From NCBI GenBank assembly GCA_024663395.1, contig JANFAH010000015.1:434001-498000 (forward strand): a stretch of 64,000 nt of DNA. The letters are read 5' to 3'. Source of the DNA: Pisolithus tinctorius (Eukaryota; Basidiomycota; Agaricomycetes; Boletales; Pisolithaceae). Below, piece after piece: positions 46,355-56,900 of the stretch. The number at the start of each line of letters is the position of its first letter. The stretch's first letter is position 1. A model generated the notes under the pieces. That model saw only the letters and a program-made list of their open reading frames with translations. It did no database searches and was not told the DNA's origin. A program made the translations under genes and the position numbers.

Positions 46355-47038
46355 CTCTCACATCCCTTTTTCAGCTATCTAAGTACAATGATTATATACA
46401 GTACAGGGGCGTTGCCTATGGAAAACAAGGTGCAAACACTTGGTAAGTGATTGGTAACTGATGAGTAAGGAATGTAAGCATGTAAGCAGTGGGTAACCAT
46501 CTTAAAAAGCATTGGTGAGCATTGGTAAGGATAAGTAAGCCAAAAAGTGAAGAATCAGTAAGCAAGGCCAAAAGATTGGTAAGTATTGGCAATAAGTGAG
46601 TCAAAGACAGTCAGGATGTCAAAGTATGAGTCAAGTAAAGTCAGAAACTGGGAAAGCACACTGGAATCACATTAGGGGGAGGCTGTGCATGTCACATCTC
46701 AAAGAGATTGCTTCTAGGCCAAGGTAGGATGACAGAGAGGCAGCACTGATCTGATGCCAATATAGTACATCCAAAAGTGGACAGGGTGAGTCAGATGTCA
46801 ACAGGGGTCAAGCTTTGGGGGTCTGTGGGGTGACAGGAGCATAGGGGATTGCAACTTTCCCCCCCTTACTGTCCTCTCAGTGAAGCAAGTAAAAACTTCA
46901 TGAATGAGGCTCTGTTGGAGGAGAGGATGAAGGGGGAGCATCTTCTGCTGTATCTTGCAACAAGGAGGCAAGATGTGCATCATACTCATCATGGATGTGA
47001 TCAGGGAGAGTGGAGAACAGTAGATTATACTGTAGCTG

Positions 47039-47560
47039 TCACAATTTTGGAAGAATGATGGATGAGACTGGTATGAAGATGTTGCAGGGAGCAGGGAGGA
47101 AGGATCCATATGCTTCTTGGACTAGATAGACTGAAACGACCACAGAAGACCTTTCCAAGTGAATGACAGACCTGAGGTGACCAAAGAATGTCCTCCTAGA
47201 GGTCATACTGACAAAAAGAATGCACTGTCTGAGTTGGATGGGCTGAGAGGGGGCAGACAAGGATGGGATGTACCAGGATGCTTCAGGATGGAAGCTGGTA
47301 GGAACTCCTGGTAGATATATGTAGCCATGGTCCCTGCCAAAGGGGACAAGCAAAATTACTGATGTGGAGGTGGCCATATCAGAAGAATTAGCAAAATGAG
47401 CATCTTTTGGAGGGAGTGCTGTAGAAATGTGTGGAGTGCCCAAATCCTTTCCAATTTTGGAAGGTAGGATCATGTGGCTGAGCACTACAAGCGAGTGTGG
47501 GAATAGTTTCGGTATCTGCAGAAACAGCAGAGATATGTTGAAAACCGGAATGCCATACAT
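47039..47560 (-). pseudogene. Element X protein, copy X1
   Basis: MYGIPVFNISLLFLQIPKLF through MTSRRTFFGHLRSVI to VSSIILPKL, then TGA at the codon that is CGA in X3, and beyond it QLQYNLL. The remainder is still recognisable downstream (46860-47035). Confidence 0.65.
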
Positions 47561-47755
47561 GGGTGCTTAAGAATTTTCATCAGCACTTAACTCACTCCCT
47601 TTCTTTTTCTTTGGCATTGACAACTCGTTCTTGTGTGAGGGATGACTGCCAACATTTCTGGCCATCCTTCTTCACATGAGGGCTATGGTCTTCATCTCCA
47701 TTCATCAGCTGCATCCATGTCCACCTCACCAAACACCTTTGGTGTGTGACACCAG

Positions 47756-50700
47756 AAGTATTTGGCTTTGACATATACATGGTCACCAACCCTGAAGTCT
47801 GGAGCTGGCATGCATTTAGCATTGGCCAGTCCTTGATAACACTGTTGTGTGAGGGTCATTTCCTCACATAGGAACTGGTGCAATGAGTCTAGGTCAACTG
47901 CATAATCACAAGCCCAGGCAGAGGTAAGATCATGCTCCAGGTACACTGAGATATTAGGATGGTAGCCCTTGTTAGCGAAGAAGGGTGAAACACTGGTAGT
48001 AGTGCTAGGGGCATTGTTGTATGTGAACTCAGCCAGAGGCAATAGGTCAGCCCAGTTGTCCTGTTGGTAGTTACAGTAGACTCGGAGGTACTGTTCCAGT
48101 GTCTGGTTAGTCCTCTTGGTCTGGCCATCACCTTCAGGGTGGTAACCCAAGGTGAAATGTAAGCACATATCCAAGGCCTTACAAAAGAAGTGAGACATGA
48201 ACTCCAAGCCTCAGTCTGAGGTTACATGGGCTGGCACTCTGTGCTTCAAAAAGACATGGAGTAGGAATAGTTTGGCAAGTTCTGGGGCTGTTATGGTGTT
48301 GTGGGTGGGGATGAATATGGCCTGCTTGGAAAGCCAGTCAACTACTACAAGGATGGCTGTGAAGCCAGATGAGGCCAGGAGTTGCTCAATGAAATCCATG
48401 GATATGGAGTTCCACAGTTTCTCTGGCACTGGGGGTTGCTTGAGGAGGCTGTAAAGCCAATGGTGGGGAACCTTAGCCTGAGCACAGGCCGTGCAAGACC
48501 AGACATAATTTTTGATGAATGTCCTGAGGCCGAGCCAGGTATACTCACACCATATGAGTTCCAGTGTGTGGTTTTGGCTGAAATGGCCAGACAGGGGTGG
48601 TCATGCTTAAGCCACAAGACCCTTAGGTGGAGATCATTTGAGTCCAGCATATAGATCCTTCCATCAAGCTGAAGGAAGCCAGTGTCATCTACTGACCACC
48701 AGGGATCAGACATGTCAGACAGGCAGATTTGTGAGACCAGGTTGTCCAGTAGTGCAGTCAGGATATCATTATGAAGCTTTTCTATATCCATTAGCACAAC
48801 TGCCCATAAGACTGGGTACTCAAGGTAAGTGGCATGGAGGGAGACTGCTAGTTGCTCCTGGGTGAAGACCAGTCTCAGGTTTTGTGGGTTCACTCGGGCA
48901 TAGCCGCTATCCCCCTCTTTGGGGTAGATGTCCCATCATCTAGTTAGGGTGTTGGGCTTAGCCCTGAGCTTACTGGGCCTGAATCTAATGATCATGTTGA
49001 ACTGAGACAGGAACTCTGACCAACAAGCTTGGCAGCGGGTGAGTACTTTAGAGGTAGAAAAGTACTCAAGATTCTTGTGGTTGGTAACAACATTGACCAG
49101 TGAGGCCAAGCCCTCAAGGTAGTGGCACCAGGTCTGGAATGCTTCAAAAATTGCAAGCAATTCCTTATCATGGGTGTCATAATTCAATTCTGGGGCTGTC
49201 AGAGTCTGGGAGTAGAAAGTGACCGGGTGGATCTGGCCATCGCTGCAGGTGATAGAGAGGATGCCAGCAATGGCATAGTCCGAAGCATCAGTCTCAACAG
49301 TGATAGGGACCCCAGGGATGAAGTGAGTTAAAACTGGCGCAGTAGTAAAGGTGGCCTTGAGGTTGTTAAATGACCAGTGGCATTCCTCAGAGAAGCTCCA
49401 AGGAGCCCCCTTGCAGGTAAGCCAAGTCAGTGGTATGACGATGTCTGAGTAATTAAAAATAAACCAGTGGTAGAAATTCGTGAAGCTGAGGAAAGACTGT
49501 ATGTTTTTGACCTTGTGAGGCTCAGGCCAATTGCAGATGGTCTGGACTTTTTCCTTCGACATTGTGAGGCCAGCAGGGGAGAGGTGGAATCTGAGGTATT
49601 CGACTGAGTCCAAGTGAAACTCACATTTCTCTGGCTTTGCATAAAGGCCGTGAAGACAAAGCCAGCAGAGCACCTCTCAGACATGCTGCTTATGAGACTC
49701 CTTATCTCCAGAGTAGATTAAAATGTCATCTAGGTAGATGACTATGCAGACATCCAACATATCTGCAAAGATGGTGTTGACAAAGTGCTGGAAAGCAGCT
49801 GGGGCATTGGTGAGGCTGAAAGGCATCACTAACCACTCATAAGATCCATACCAAGTCCAGAATGCAGTCTTCCATTCATTGCCCAGGGTAATCTGGACGA
49901 GATGGTAGGCATGCCAAAGATCAATCTTAGTATAAATCTTGGCTCGGCTTGGTGAATCCAAGAGGTTGGAGATGAGCGGTAGCAGGTATTGGTCCTTCTT
50001 AGTGATTTTGTTGAGGCTATGGAAGTCTACACAGAGCCAGAGGGAGCTGTCCTTCTTTTTGACAAAGAGGACTGGTGCAGCATAAGGGGAAGAGGTAGGC
50101 TGAATGAATCCAGTAGTAAGGTTTTCATCAATGAAGGTCCAGAGAGCTTGCAGCTCAGCTGGGGACAGTGAGTAGATGGTCCTGAGAGGCAGGGTTGTCC
50201 CTTCTTCAAGCTCTATCTTCAGGTCATACTCCCAGTGAGGCAGGAGTGCTGAGGCCTTGGCTTTACTGAAGACATCAGCAAAATCATGGTACTCTTCTGG
50301 TACATTGGGTAAGGCCAGAGGAGGGGAAGCCAAGGCTGATTGGGCTTGAGCTGAGTCTGAGGGATGGAGCTGAAGTTGGAACTGGACAGACCCTTCTAGT
50401 TTGCAGGTGTGCACAAAAGCAGCTGCATTGATTAGAGAAACCAGAGGGGCCTTCAGGGGGGTGTGAGCCAGGGAGTCAGAGACTGGTACAGATGGCACAA
50501 GGCTGGGTTGGTCACTAGGACTGGGGTCAGGAAGGCCAGTGGGGACTGGGCTTACAGGGGGTGTTGATGGGGTTGGCATCCCTTGTGTATGAGTCCAGAA
50601 AGTAATACTGCTCAATACCCAGTCAATCAATGGATTGTATTGGGTGAGCCAGTTATGCCTGAGAACTACTTTACACTCAGAATCCAACAGGGCAAGGTAC

Positions 50701-50990
50701 AAGGTTACTGGTGTGACATCGCTGGATGCGAAGTGGATACTGACATCTACTGCCTGGGTTATAGTAAAGGTGGACCTTCCGTCAAAGAGCCGGAGTTGTA
50801 TTGGTGAGAGCGAGTAAGGGGTAAAAGAGTGTTGATTAGCAAATTGGTTATCTATGAAACAATGCATGGAACTGGAGTCCACTAAAGTACAAAGCCAAGG
50901 TAAATCATGGTTTTCTAATGTGACATAGGGGTTAAAGAATTCAGACTGGAAAGAGTGGATGTGTTGAGATGAGCCTCCAAGTTTGCACAA
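47756..50990 (-). pseudogene. gypsy B-2 pol (protease, RT, RNase H, integrase)
   Basis: Protease region CTLVDSSSMHCFIDNQFA, where the usual DSG is DSS. A Pro/Ser-rich linker precedes RT (YPLRTIYSLSPAELQ-like start, SPYAAPVLFVKKKD, YLDDILIYSG box). RNase H has ETDASDYAIAG, and integrase has VDDTGFLQLDGRIY, SMDFIEQLLASSGF and YHPEGDGQTKRTNQTLEQYL. Stops at Arg positions: LTR stop WD (near 48936) and TSD stop GLEF (near 48211, the SDRG motif). A 1-base frameshift lies near 48560 (KHDHPCL). The frame ends at KAKYF, the X1 insertion site, and resumes at 22920. It resembles marY1-type pol. Confidence 0.92.
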
Positions 50991-51039
50991 CCAGAGTCAA
51001 CACAGCTCCTGGATTGTGCAGAGTCCTGGGAGCTGCTAC

Positions 51040-52398
51040 CTATTTTTTTGTCTCAGGGGTAGAGCCTGAGCCTGAGGCCAGTGTGGCCTCAGTGGTAGCC
51101 ACAGCACAAGCCTTGGCCTTCCCAGCTTTCTTGGGTCATTTGTCCACGAAATGACCAGGGCCTCTGCAGAACATGCAGAGATTGCCCTGTATGTGATGCT
51201 TGTGTTCTTCTGGGGTGAGCTTCCCATCCTTCCTGAGCTTGCTAGGCTCAGGCTTGGAAGAGTTGCTGTTATTACTATTGCCTGGCTTTGATGAAGGTGG
51301 CTTGGGAGAAGATCCAGAGTTATTGTTACTGCCAGTCTTGGGCTGACTGTTGTTGCTGGAGCCACCAGACTTGTTGTTACCAGAGTTGGATGAGCCCTGG
51401 TGCTTACTCACCCTTTGGACTTCTTCCTTGCACTCCCAATAGCATGCATCTATTTCTTGGGCAAGGTGGCAGAGCTCATGTAGGGTCTGGGGTTTGCCAA
51501 CCCAACAGACCTCATCTTTGATTTGGTCTGGGAGGCCAGAATAGAAATGATGGCACAGCACACCATCTCCATAGCCTCAGACTTGCAAAGCAAGCTGATT
51601 AAAGTCTACTATGTACTTGTTAATGTGCTGACTTTCCTTCATATGTAAATGGTCAAGTTGGCTCTCAGTGTCAGCGACCAGGTCATGGGGACCAAAGGTG
51701 GTTTGCAATTCTAGGACAAACTCCCTCCAGGAGTCCATCCAGAGAGGCTGGTCATCAGGGTCATCGAGCCTGAGCAAGTCTGGCTCAAACCACTCAAGGG
51801 CCATGCCTTTGAGGTAGGATTGTGCAAAGATGACCTTGGCATGGTCGGTCCTAAAAGCCTGGGGACAGTCCTGGAAGTTAAGTTCACACTGGATGAAGAA
51901 GGCATGAAGTTTCTTTGGGTCAGTACCATCGAAAGTGTTGGGCTTGCTCAGTTTGGTCCTGCTTGAGGACTCAGGGCTAGTGCAGGCATTACAAGCCAAC
52001 AGTTTGATGGCCAATGTGAGGTTATCCAGGACTGTGATAGCGGGCTCGGTGTCCAGGTCTGGGAAGTCCAGATTGTCTTCCAGATCATTATCTTCCAGGT
52101 TATCATCACCAGGACCATTATCACCAGGGTCATCATCATCTGGGTTGTTGTCATCATCGTCACCCAGCCCATCATCACTGGGGTCACCCTTGGGGATGGG
52201 AACAGTGGGACAATGTGGGGTAGGGGTATTAGAAGTGCAGGCTGAGAAACCCCTGAAAGGGCTAATGGGATCTGGAGAGTGCCTAGTGGTGCCCAAGGCA
52301 GCTAATGCTGTCTCACGGTGAGCCCCACTGGCTGAAGCAGAGTCAGGATTGGTGGCAGAATGGCCATGAGGAGGTTGGAAGCGAGTCTTGGTTGCCAT
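51040..52398 (-). pseudogene. gypsy B-2 gag
   Basis: Starts MATKTRFQPPHGHSATN, 39 bp inside the 5' LTR. An acidic Asp/Asn-rich stretch is followed by a capsid part (KLSKPNTFDGTDPKKLHAFF, SYLKGMALEWFEPDLL, DHLHMKESQHINKYIVDFNQ), TGA after LALQV (Arg expected), HHFYSGLPDQIKDEV, a Ser/Asn-rich linker, and zinc knuckle CMFCRGPGHFVDK, whose last Cys position is a stop. It would form the particle shell of the retrotransposon in an intact copy. Confidence 0.9.
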
Positions 52399-52436
52399 GG
52401 TGTATTAGACCCACACAAGTGGCGAGCCCGAAACAC

Positions 52437-52959
52437 TGTCAAGCTCAGGGTGTCTGGGTTGAGGCTGGACCAGAGACCAAAGCAGGTGCAAGGCCGAGGG
52501 GTTGGGATCAGGAGGGGAGTCGAAGATACAGATGGTTGGACTGATTGGACTTAGCAACTGAGGCTACAGCACTATTCCCTTGCATGGGTCTCAGTCCAGG
52601 TCCAAGGCCAAGATGGGGTTATCAGAGTTAACTTTGTTGATTTCAGACTGAGGGGTACAGGCCAAATATCTATGAGTTTATATACTAAAGTAACTATAGT
52701 ACAGAGACCAGTAATGCCAGTCTTGCAAGGATTGCTAAGACAATTGGTAAGGCAAGTATTAGTAATGCATGACTAAGGTAATGGAGACTGGGACAGGTAG
52801 ACCAGGGACAGGACCAGGCAGGACCTAACCAAAATGACATGCACTGCAAAGCAGTGCTTACTGCACTAGACCAACTGGAGATGTGGGACTGGCAAGGCCA
52901 AGGCTGGACTGAGTGAGCATGAGGCTGAGTCTGGCCAGGGTCAAGGCATGACTATGACA
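52437..52959 (-). repeat. 5' LTR of gypsy B-2 (523 bp)
   Basis: TGTCAAGCTCAGG to GACTATGACA on the plus strand, with TSD ACTCA outside. Between it and gag the sense strand reads GTGTTTCGGGCTCGCCAC; no tRNA-type PBS starting TGG is seen, so the primer is unresolved. Confidence 0.93.
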
Positions 52960-52964
52960 ACTCA

Positions 52965-53016
52965 GCCTACTGCTCTTGCAGGGGTCTCATAGGTTCAACC
53001 CCTAAGAGGGGGATAC
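52965..53016 (+). other. Pre-LTR segment and polypurine tract of gypsy B-1
   Basis: GCCTACTGCTCTTGCAGGGG, then AAGAGGGGGATAC directly before the LTR. Aligns with the inverse of 19363-19420 in gypsy B-2. Confidence 0.85.
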
Positions 53017-53561
53017 TGTCATAACCATGCCTCAACCCTGGCTTGACTCAGTCTCACACTCATTCAGCCTGGCCTCAGCCTCACCAAGCACCTACCTCCA
53101 GATGGTCTAGTGTAGGAAGCACTGCAAAGCAGTGCTCATATGAAGTATGATTTCAGTTGAGCCTGACCCAGGCTCATACCCAGTCTGCCCTCATCTCTGT
53201 CCCAGTCTCTGGTTGTCTTTGTCATGCCTTACTAATGCTTACTCTTACCAATTGTGCTACCAATCTTTGTGAGACCAGCATTACTGATCTCTGAACTATA
53301 GATTTCCTCTAGTACTGTATATAAGCCTGTAGATACTCAGCCTGTACTCCTTAGTCTGAAACCAACCAAGTCACTCCTGAACTCCTGTCTTGGGCTTGGA
53401 CTTGAACTGTAACCTGCACAAGGGAATAGCACTGTGTTCTCAGTCACTAAGTCCAACCAGTCCACCATCTGTTCTCACTTCCCCTCTGTTCTATAGCCTC
53501 CACAGCCTCATGCCCACCCAAGACTCTGGACTGGTCTTGACCCTGGACACTCAACTTGACA
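53017..53561 (+). repeat. 3' LTR of gypsy B-1 (545 bp)
   Basis: TGTCATAACCATGCC to CTCAACTTGACA, plus orientation, same family as the gypsy B-2 LTRs. A TATA-like stretch (TACTGTATATAAGCC) lies near 53315. The outer flank is ACTGT; its partner at the 5' end has been lost. Confidence 0.88.
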
Positions 53562-53997
53562 ACTGTACTCATTTCCATGCCTAGATTACTTGAATAGGTG
53601 AATAAACAGATGTTGTTGCTACTTGTGCATGACTGAGATTACTTGCATAGATAACTATGAAGTAGTTTCATGGGTTCATGCTTGGCTTGTCAATGATCAC
53701 ATGAGGGATGAAGGACAAGGCTTCCATTGTTCTAGTACAACCCAACAACAGTAAGAGATTGCTTTTTCTTGTCAAGTTCAGCATTGGGAGAGTACTACTA
53801 TAGCCTGTATTGAGATGGATTGTCTGGTAGCTATGATAGCCTGCCCTTAATATACATGTTTCTCTAGCCACTGAATCATCCAGCAGTGGAGGGCTTTGAA
53901 GATTGAGAGCAAAGTGGGGAAATTACCATAGCAGAGAGCATAAAAAGTTCATCATGTATCTAAATGACCAGCTTATGGGCTGAAAGGATTTTTTAAA

Positions 53998-56900
53998 TCA
54001 AAGTGTTGGAAACACTGGACACATGCACTCACATAGACGATTCTCCAAAATGATTTGCACAAGAGTTTGACACAAATTTTTCCAGTCATGACCATGCTGC
54101 TCCACAGCAGAGTTGACAACCTGTTGGATAGTGGCTTCAACACCAGAACTCTTGTACTCATTGACAGCCAGAGAGACAACATCTTCATTCACAGGTGCTT
54201 GTCCATTTTGCAATAAAAAGTAACAATATTCAAAAATCAGCAGGCAATCTAAGGTGTTGAGTATCACTGAAGGAGAAGATGAGTACTACTTACAAATACC
54301 ATGCTCAGCTATTGAGTGAGTGGTGACCTCTTCTGAAGGTGCATTGGAGTTCCCTTCAGTTGTAAGTTTTGCCTAAGTTTACATATGTGACATTATGACA
54401 GCCTCAATCCCATCACAAAATGGGACTTACTGCCTGAGGTTGCAGCAGCAAAGAATGCATGGAAATAATCCATATCACCACAGGTGTAAGGAAAATAAAA
54501 TGATCAAATCACACACATCCTGGTGAATGATAACCAAGATGATAACAAAGATAGTAAGTCAGTAGGAATGGAGTTCACAAGCCACAGAATTGCTTACAAG
54601 CTGTGATCACACCAGGAAATAATGTGTGAGTGAGTTCATGCAACAGATAATGACTCTCAGACATCACTCACATCCTACCACCAAGGGCAGCACAAGCAGA
54701 CAACTCAGTACATATCCAGCCAATCTGTGCATGAAATTACTCACAAGCTGTGATGGCACAAAACAAGCACAGTGCAAGTGGGGCCAGTCAGCAGACATCC
54801 AACCAAGCCTGCCATGAAATCACTCACACCCTGTCATGGCACAAACAAGCACAGTGCAAGTGGGGCCAGTCAGCAGACATCCAACCAAACCTGCCATGAA
54901 ATCACTCACACCCTGTCATGGCACAAACAAGCACAGTGCAAGTGGGGCCAGTCAGCAGACATCCAACCAAACCTGCCATGAAATCACTCACAGGCTGTCA
55001 TGGCACAAACAAGCACAGTGCAAGTGGGGCCAGTCAGCAGACATCCAACCAAACCTGCCATGAGATCACTCACAAGCTGTCATGGCACAAACAAGCACAG
55101 TGCGAGTGGGGCCAGTCAGCAGACATCCAACCAAACCTGCCATGAAATCACTCACAGGCTGTCATGGCACAAACAAGCACAGTGCAAGTGGGGCCAGTCA
55201 GCAGACATCCAACCAAACCTGCCATGAAATCACTCACAAACTGTCATGGCACAAACAAGTACAGTGCAAGTGGGGCCAGTCAGCAGACATCCAACCAAAC
55301 CTGCCATGAAATCACTCACACCCTGTCATGGCACAAACAAGCACAGTGCAAGTGGGGCCAGTCAGCAGACATCCAACCAAACCTGCCATGAAATCACTCA
55401 CAGGCTGTCATGGCACAAACAAGCACAGTGCAAGTGGGGCCAGTCAGCAGACATCCAACCAAACCTGCCATGAAATCACTCACAAGCTGTCATGGCACAA
55501 ACAAGCACAGTGCAAGTGGGGCCAGTCAGCAGACATCCAACCAAACCTGCCATGAAATCACTCACATGCTGTCATGGCACAAACAAGCACAGTGCAAGTG
55601 GGGCCAGTCAGCAGACATCCAACCAAACCTGCCATGAGATCACTCACAAGCTGTCATGGCACAAACAAGCACAGTGCAAGTGGAGCCAGTCAGCAGACAT
55701 CCAACCAAACCTGCCATGAAATCACTCACAGGCTGTCATGGCACAAACAAGCACAGTGCAAGTGGGGCCAGTCAGCAAACATCCAACCAAACCTGCCATG
55801 AAATCACTCACAGGCTGTCATGGCACAAACAAGCACAGTGCAAGTGGGGCCAGTCAGCAGACATCCAACCAAACCTGCCATGAAATCACTCACAGGCTGT
55901 CATGGCACAAACAAGCACAGTGCAAGTGGGGCCAGTCAGCAGACATCCAACCAAACCTGCCATGAAATCACTCACAGGCTGTCATGGCACAAACAAGCAC
56001 AGTGTGAGTGGGGCCAGTCAGCAGACATCCAACCAAACCTGCCATGAAATCACTCACAGGCTGTCATGGCACAAACAAGCACAGTGCAAGTGGGGCCAGT
56101 CAGCAGACATCCAACCAAACCTGCCATGAAATCACTCACACCCTGTCATGGCACAAACAAGCACAGTGCAAGTGGGGCCAGTCAGCAGACATCCAACCAA
56201 ACCTGCCATGAAATCACTCACACCCTGTCATGGCACAAACAAGCACAGTGCAAGTGGGGCCAGTCAGCAGACATCCAACCAAACCTGCCATGAAATCACT
56301 CACAGGCTGTCATGGCACAAACAAGCACAGTGCAAGTGGGGCCAGTCAGCAGACATCCAACCAAACCTGCCATGAAATCACTCACACCCTGTCATGGCAC
56401 AAACAAGCACAGTGCAAGTGGGGCCAGTCAGCAGACATCCAACCAAACCTGCCATGAAATCACTCACACCCTGTCATGGCACAAACAAGCACAGTGCAAG
56501 TGGGGCCAGTCAGCAGACATCCAACCAAACCTGCCAAGAAATCACTCACAAGCTGTCATGGCACAGTGATGCATACCATAAATGCAATCTGTCAGTGAGC
56601 ATCCTCCTAAATCTGCCATGTCATCACTTACAAACTGTCATTCCACATCCAGATATCATGCAGGTGACACCAGTTAGTACACATCCACCTTCATCTGCCA
56701 TGAAGTCACAAACCTTCTATATCACATTATATGCACATGGCATGTCAGTTCACAATGTGCAGATAACCCTGCCATAAAATACCATACTTCCTGTCAAGCC
56801 AATCCAAATGAGGTCACTGAATCTTCAGGCAACCTTCCATGAAATCACCCACAACCTGACAGGTCAGAAAAATTCAAGGCATTTGCACCACCAGTCAGTA

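Larger units (their letters stand above)
22925..47751 (-). mobile_element. Element X, copy 1, split by the KDZ transposon
   Basis: Outer ends TGTGAGTCAAAG (22925) and TTTGGTGTGTGACA (47751) match X2 in inverted orientation. Flanks CTGG (22921-22924) and CCAG (47752-47755) derive from a TSD CCGG. The restored gypsy codon is CGG (Arg), as in the family motif KYF-R-ST. Without the KDZ transposon the element is about 1.8 kb. CpGs have been lost. Confidence 0.88.
13657..52959 (-). mobile_element. marY1-like Ty3/gypsy element, copy 2 (gypsy B-2)
   Basis: A complete minus-strand element spread over 39.3 kb by later insertions, with TSD ACTCA at 13652-13656 and 52960-52964. Both LTRs are 523 bp. Sense order from the right: 5' LTR (52437-52959), gag, protease-RT-RNase H-integrase, X1 insertion, integrase C-terminus (22504-22920), antisense gene (19480-22333, with X2), pre-LTR tract, gypsy A-2, 3' LTR (13657-14179). 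LTR differences are overwhelmingly CpG transitions, roughly 29 CpG sites against about 4 others by eye. Inserted into gypsy B-1 close to its 3' end. Confidence 0.92.
4929..53561 (+). mobile_element. marY1-like Ty3/gypsy element, copy 1 (gypsy B-1), outermost host of the nest
   Basis: Plus-strand parts in order: integrase (4929-5682), integrase C-terminus and chromodomain (11411-12156), antisense accessory gene (12675-13568), pre-LTR segment with polypurine tract (52965-53016) and 3' LTR (53017-53561). The 5' part (LTR, gag, protease, RT) is missing; the element starts abruptly at FB2. Everything between the listed parts is later insertion, each removable at a target duplication: gypsy A-1 (CTGAG), a MITE (ATA) and gypsy B-2 (ACTCA). 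The integrase resembles the marY1 type first described in Tricholoma matsutake; that assignment is from memory of the family. All CpG has decayed and it is dead. Confidence 0.85.

Noticed and set aside
22925..47751. CTGG/CCAG and GTGC/GCAC flanks as evidence for insertion into palindromes without target duplication
   Set aside because: X3 has a clear direct duplication CCGC, and the other flanks are each one CpG transition from CCGG or GCGC, which also restore the interrupted reading frames.
52399..52436. tRNA-type primer-binding site for gypsy B
   Set aside because: The sense sequence after the 5' LTR (GTGTTTCGGGCTCGCC) does not begin with TGG and no 11-base self-complement was found in the LTR by eye, so no PBS is claimed.
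54745..56552. CRISPR array (regular repeats with a variable part)
   Set aside because: The repeat is 80 of 82 bp and the variable part only 2 bp; the host is eukaryotic and no cas gene is present.
54626..56777. About twenty overlapping plus-strand open frames of about 75 residues (MAQTSTVQVGPVSRHPTK and similar) as a repeat-protein gene
   Set aside because: They follow from an 82-bp period that is not a multiple of three; each frame terminates after fewer than three units. The minus-strand splice-site pattern explains the repeat better.
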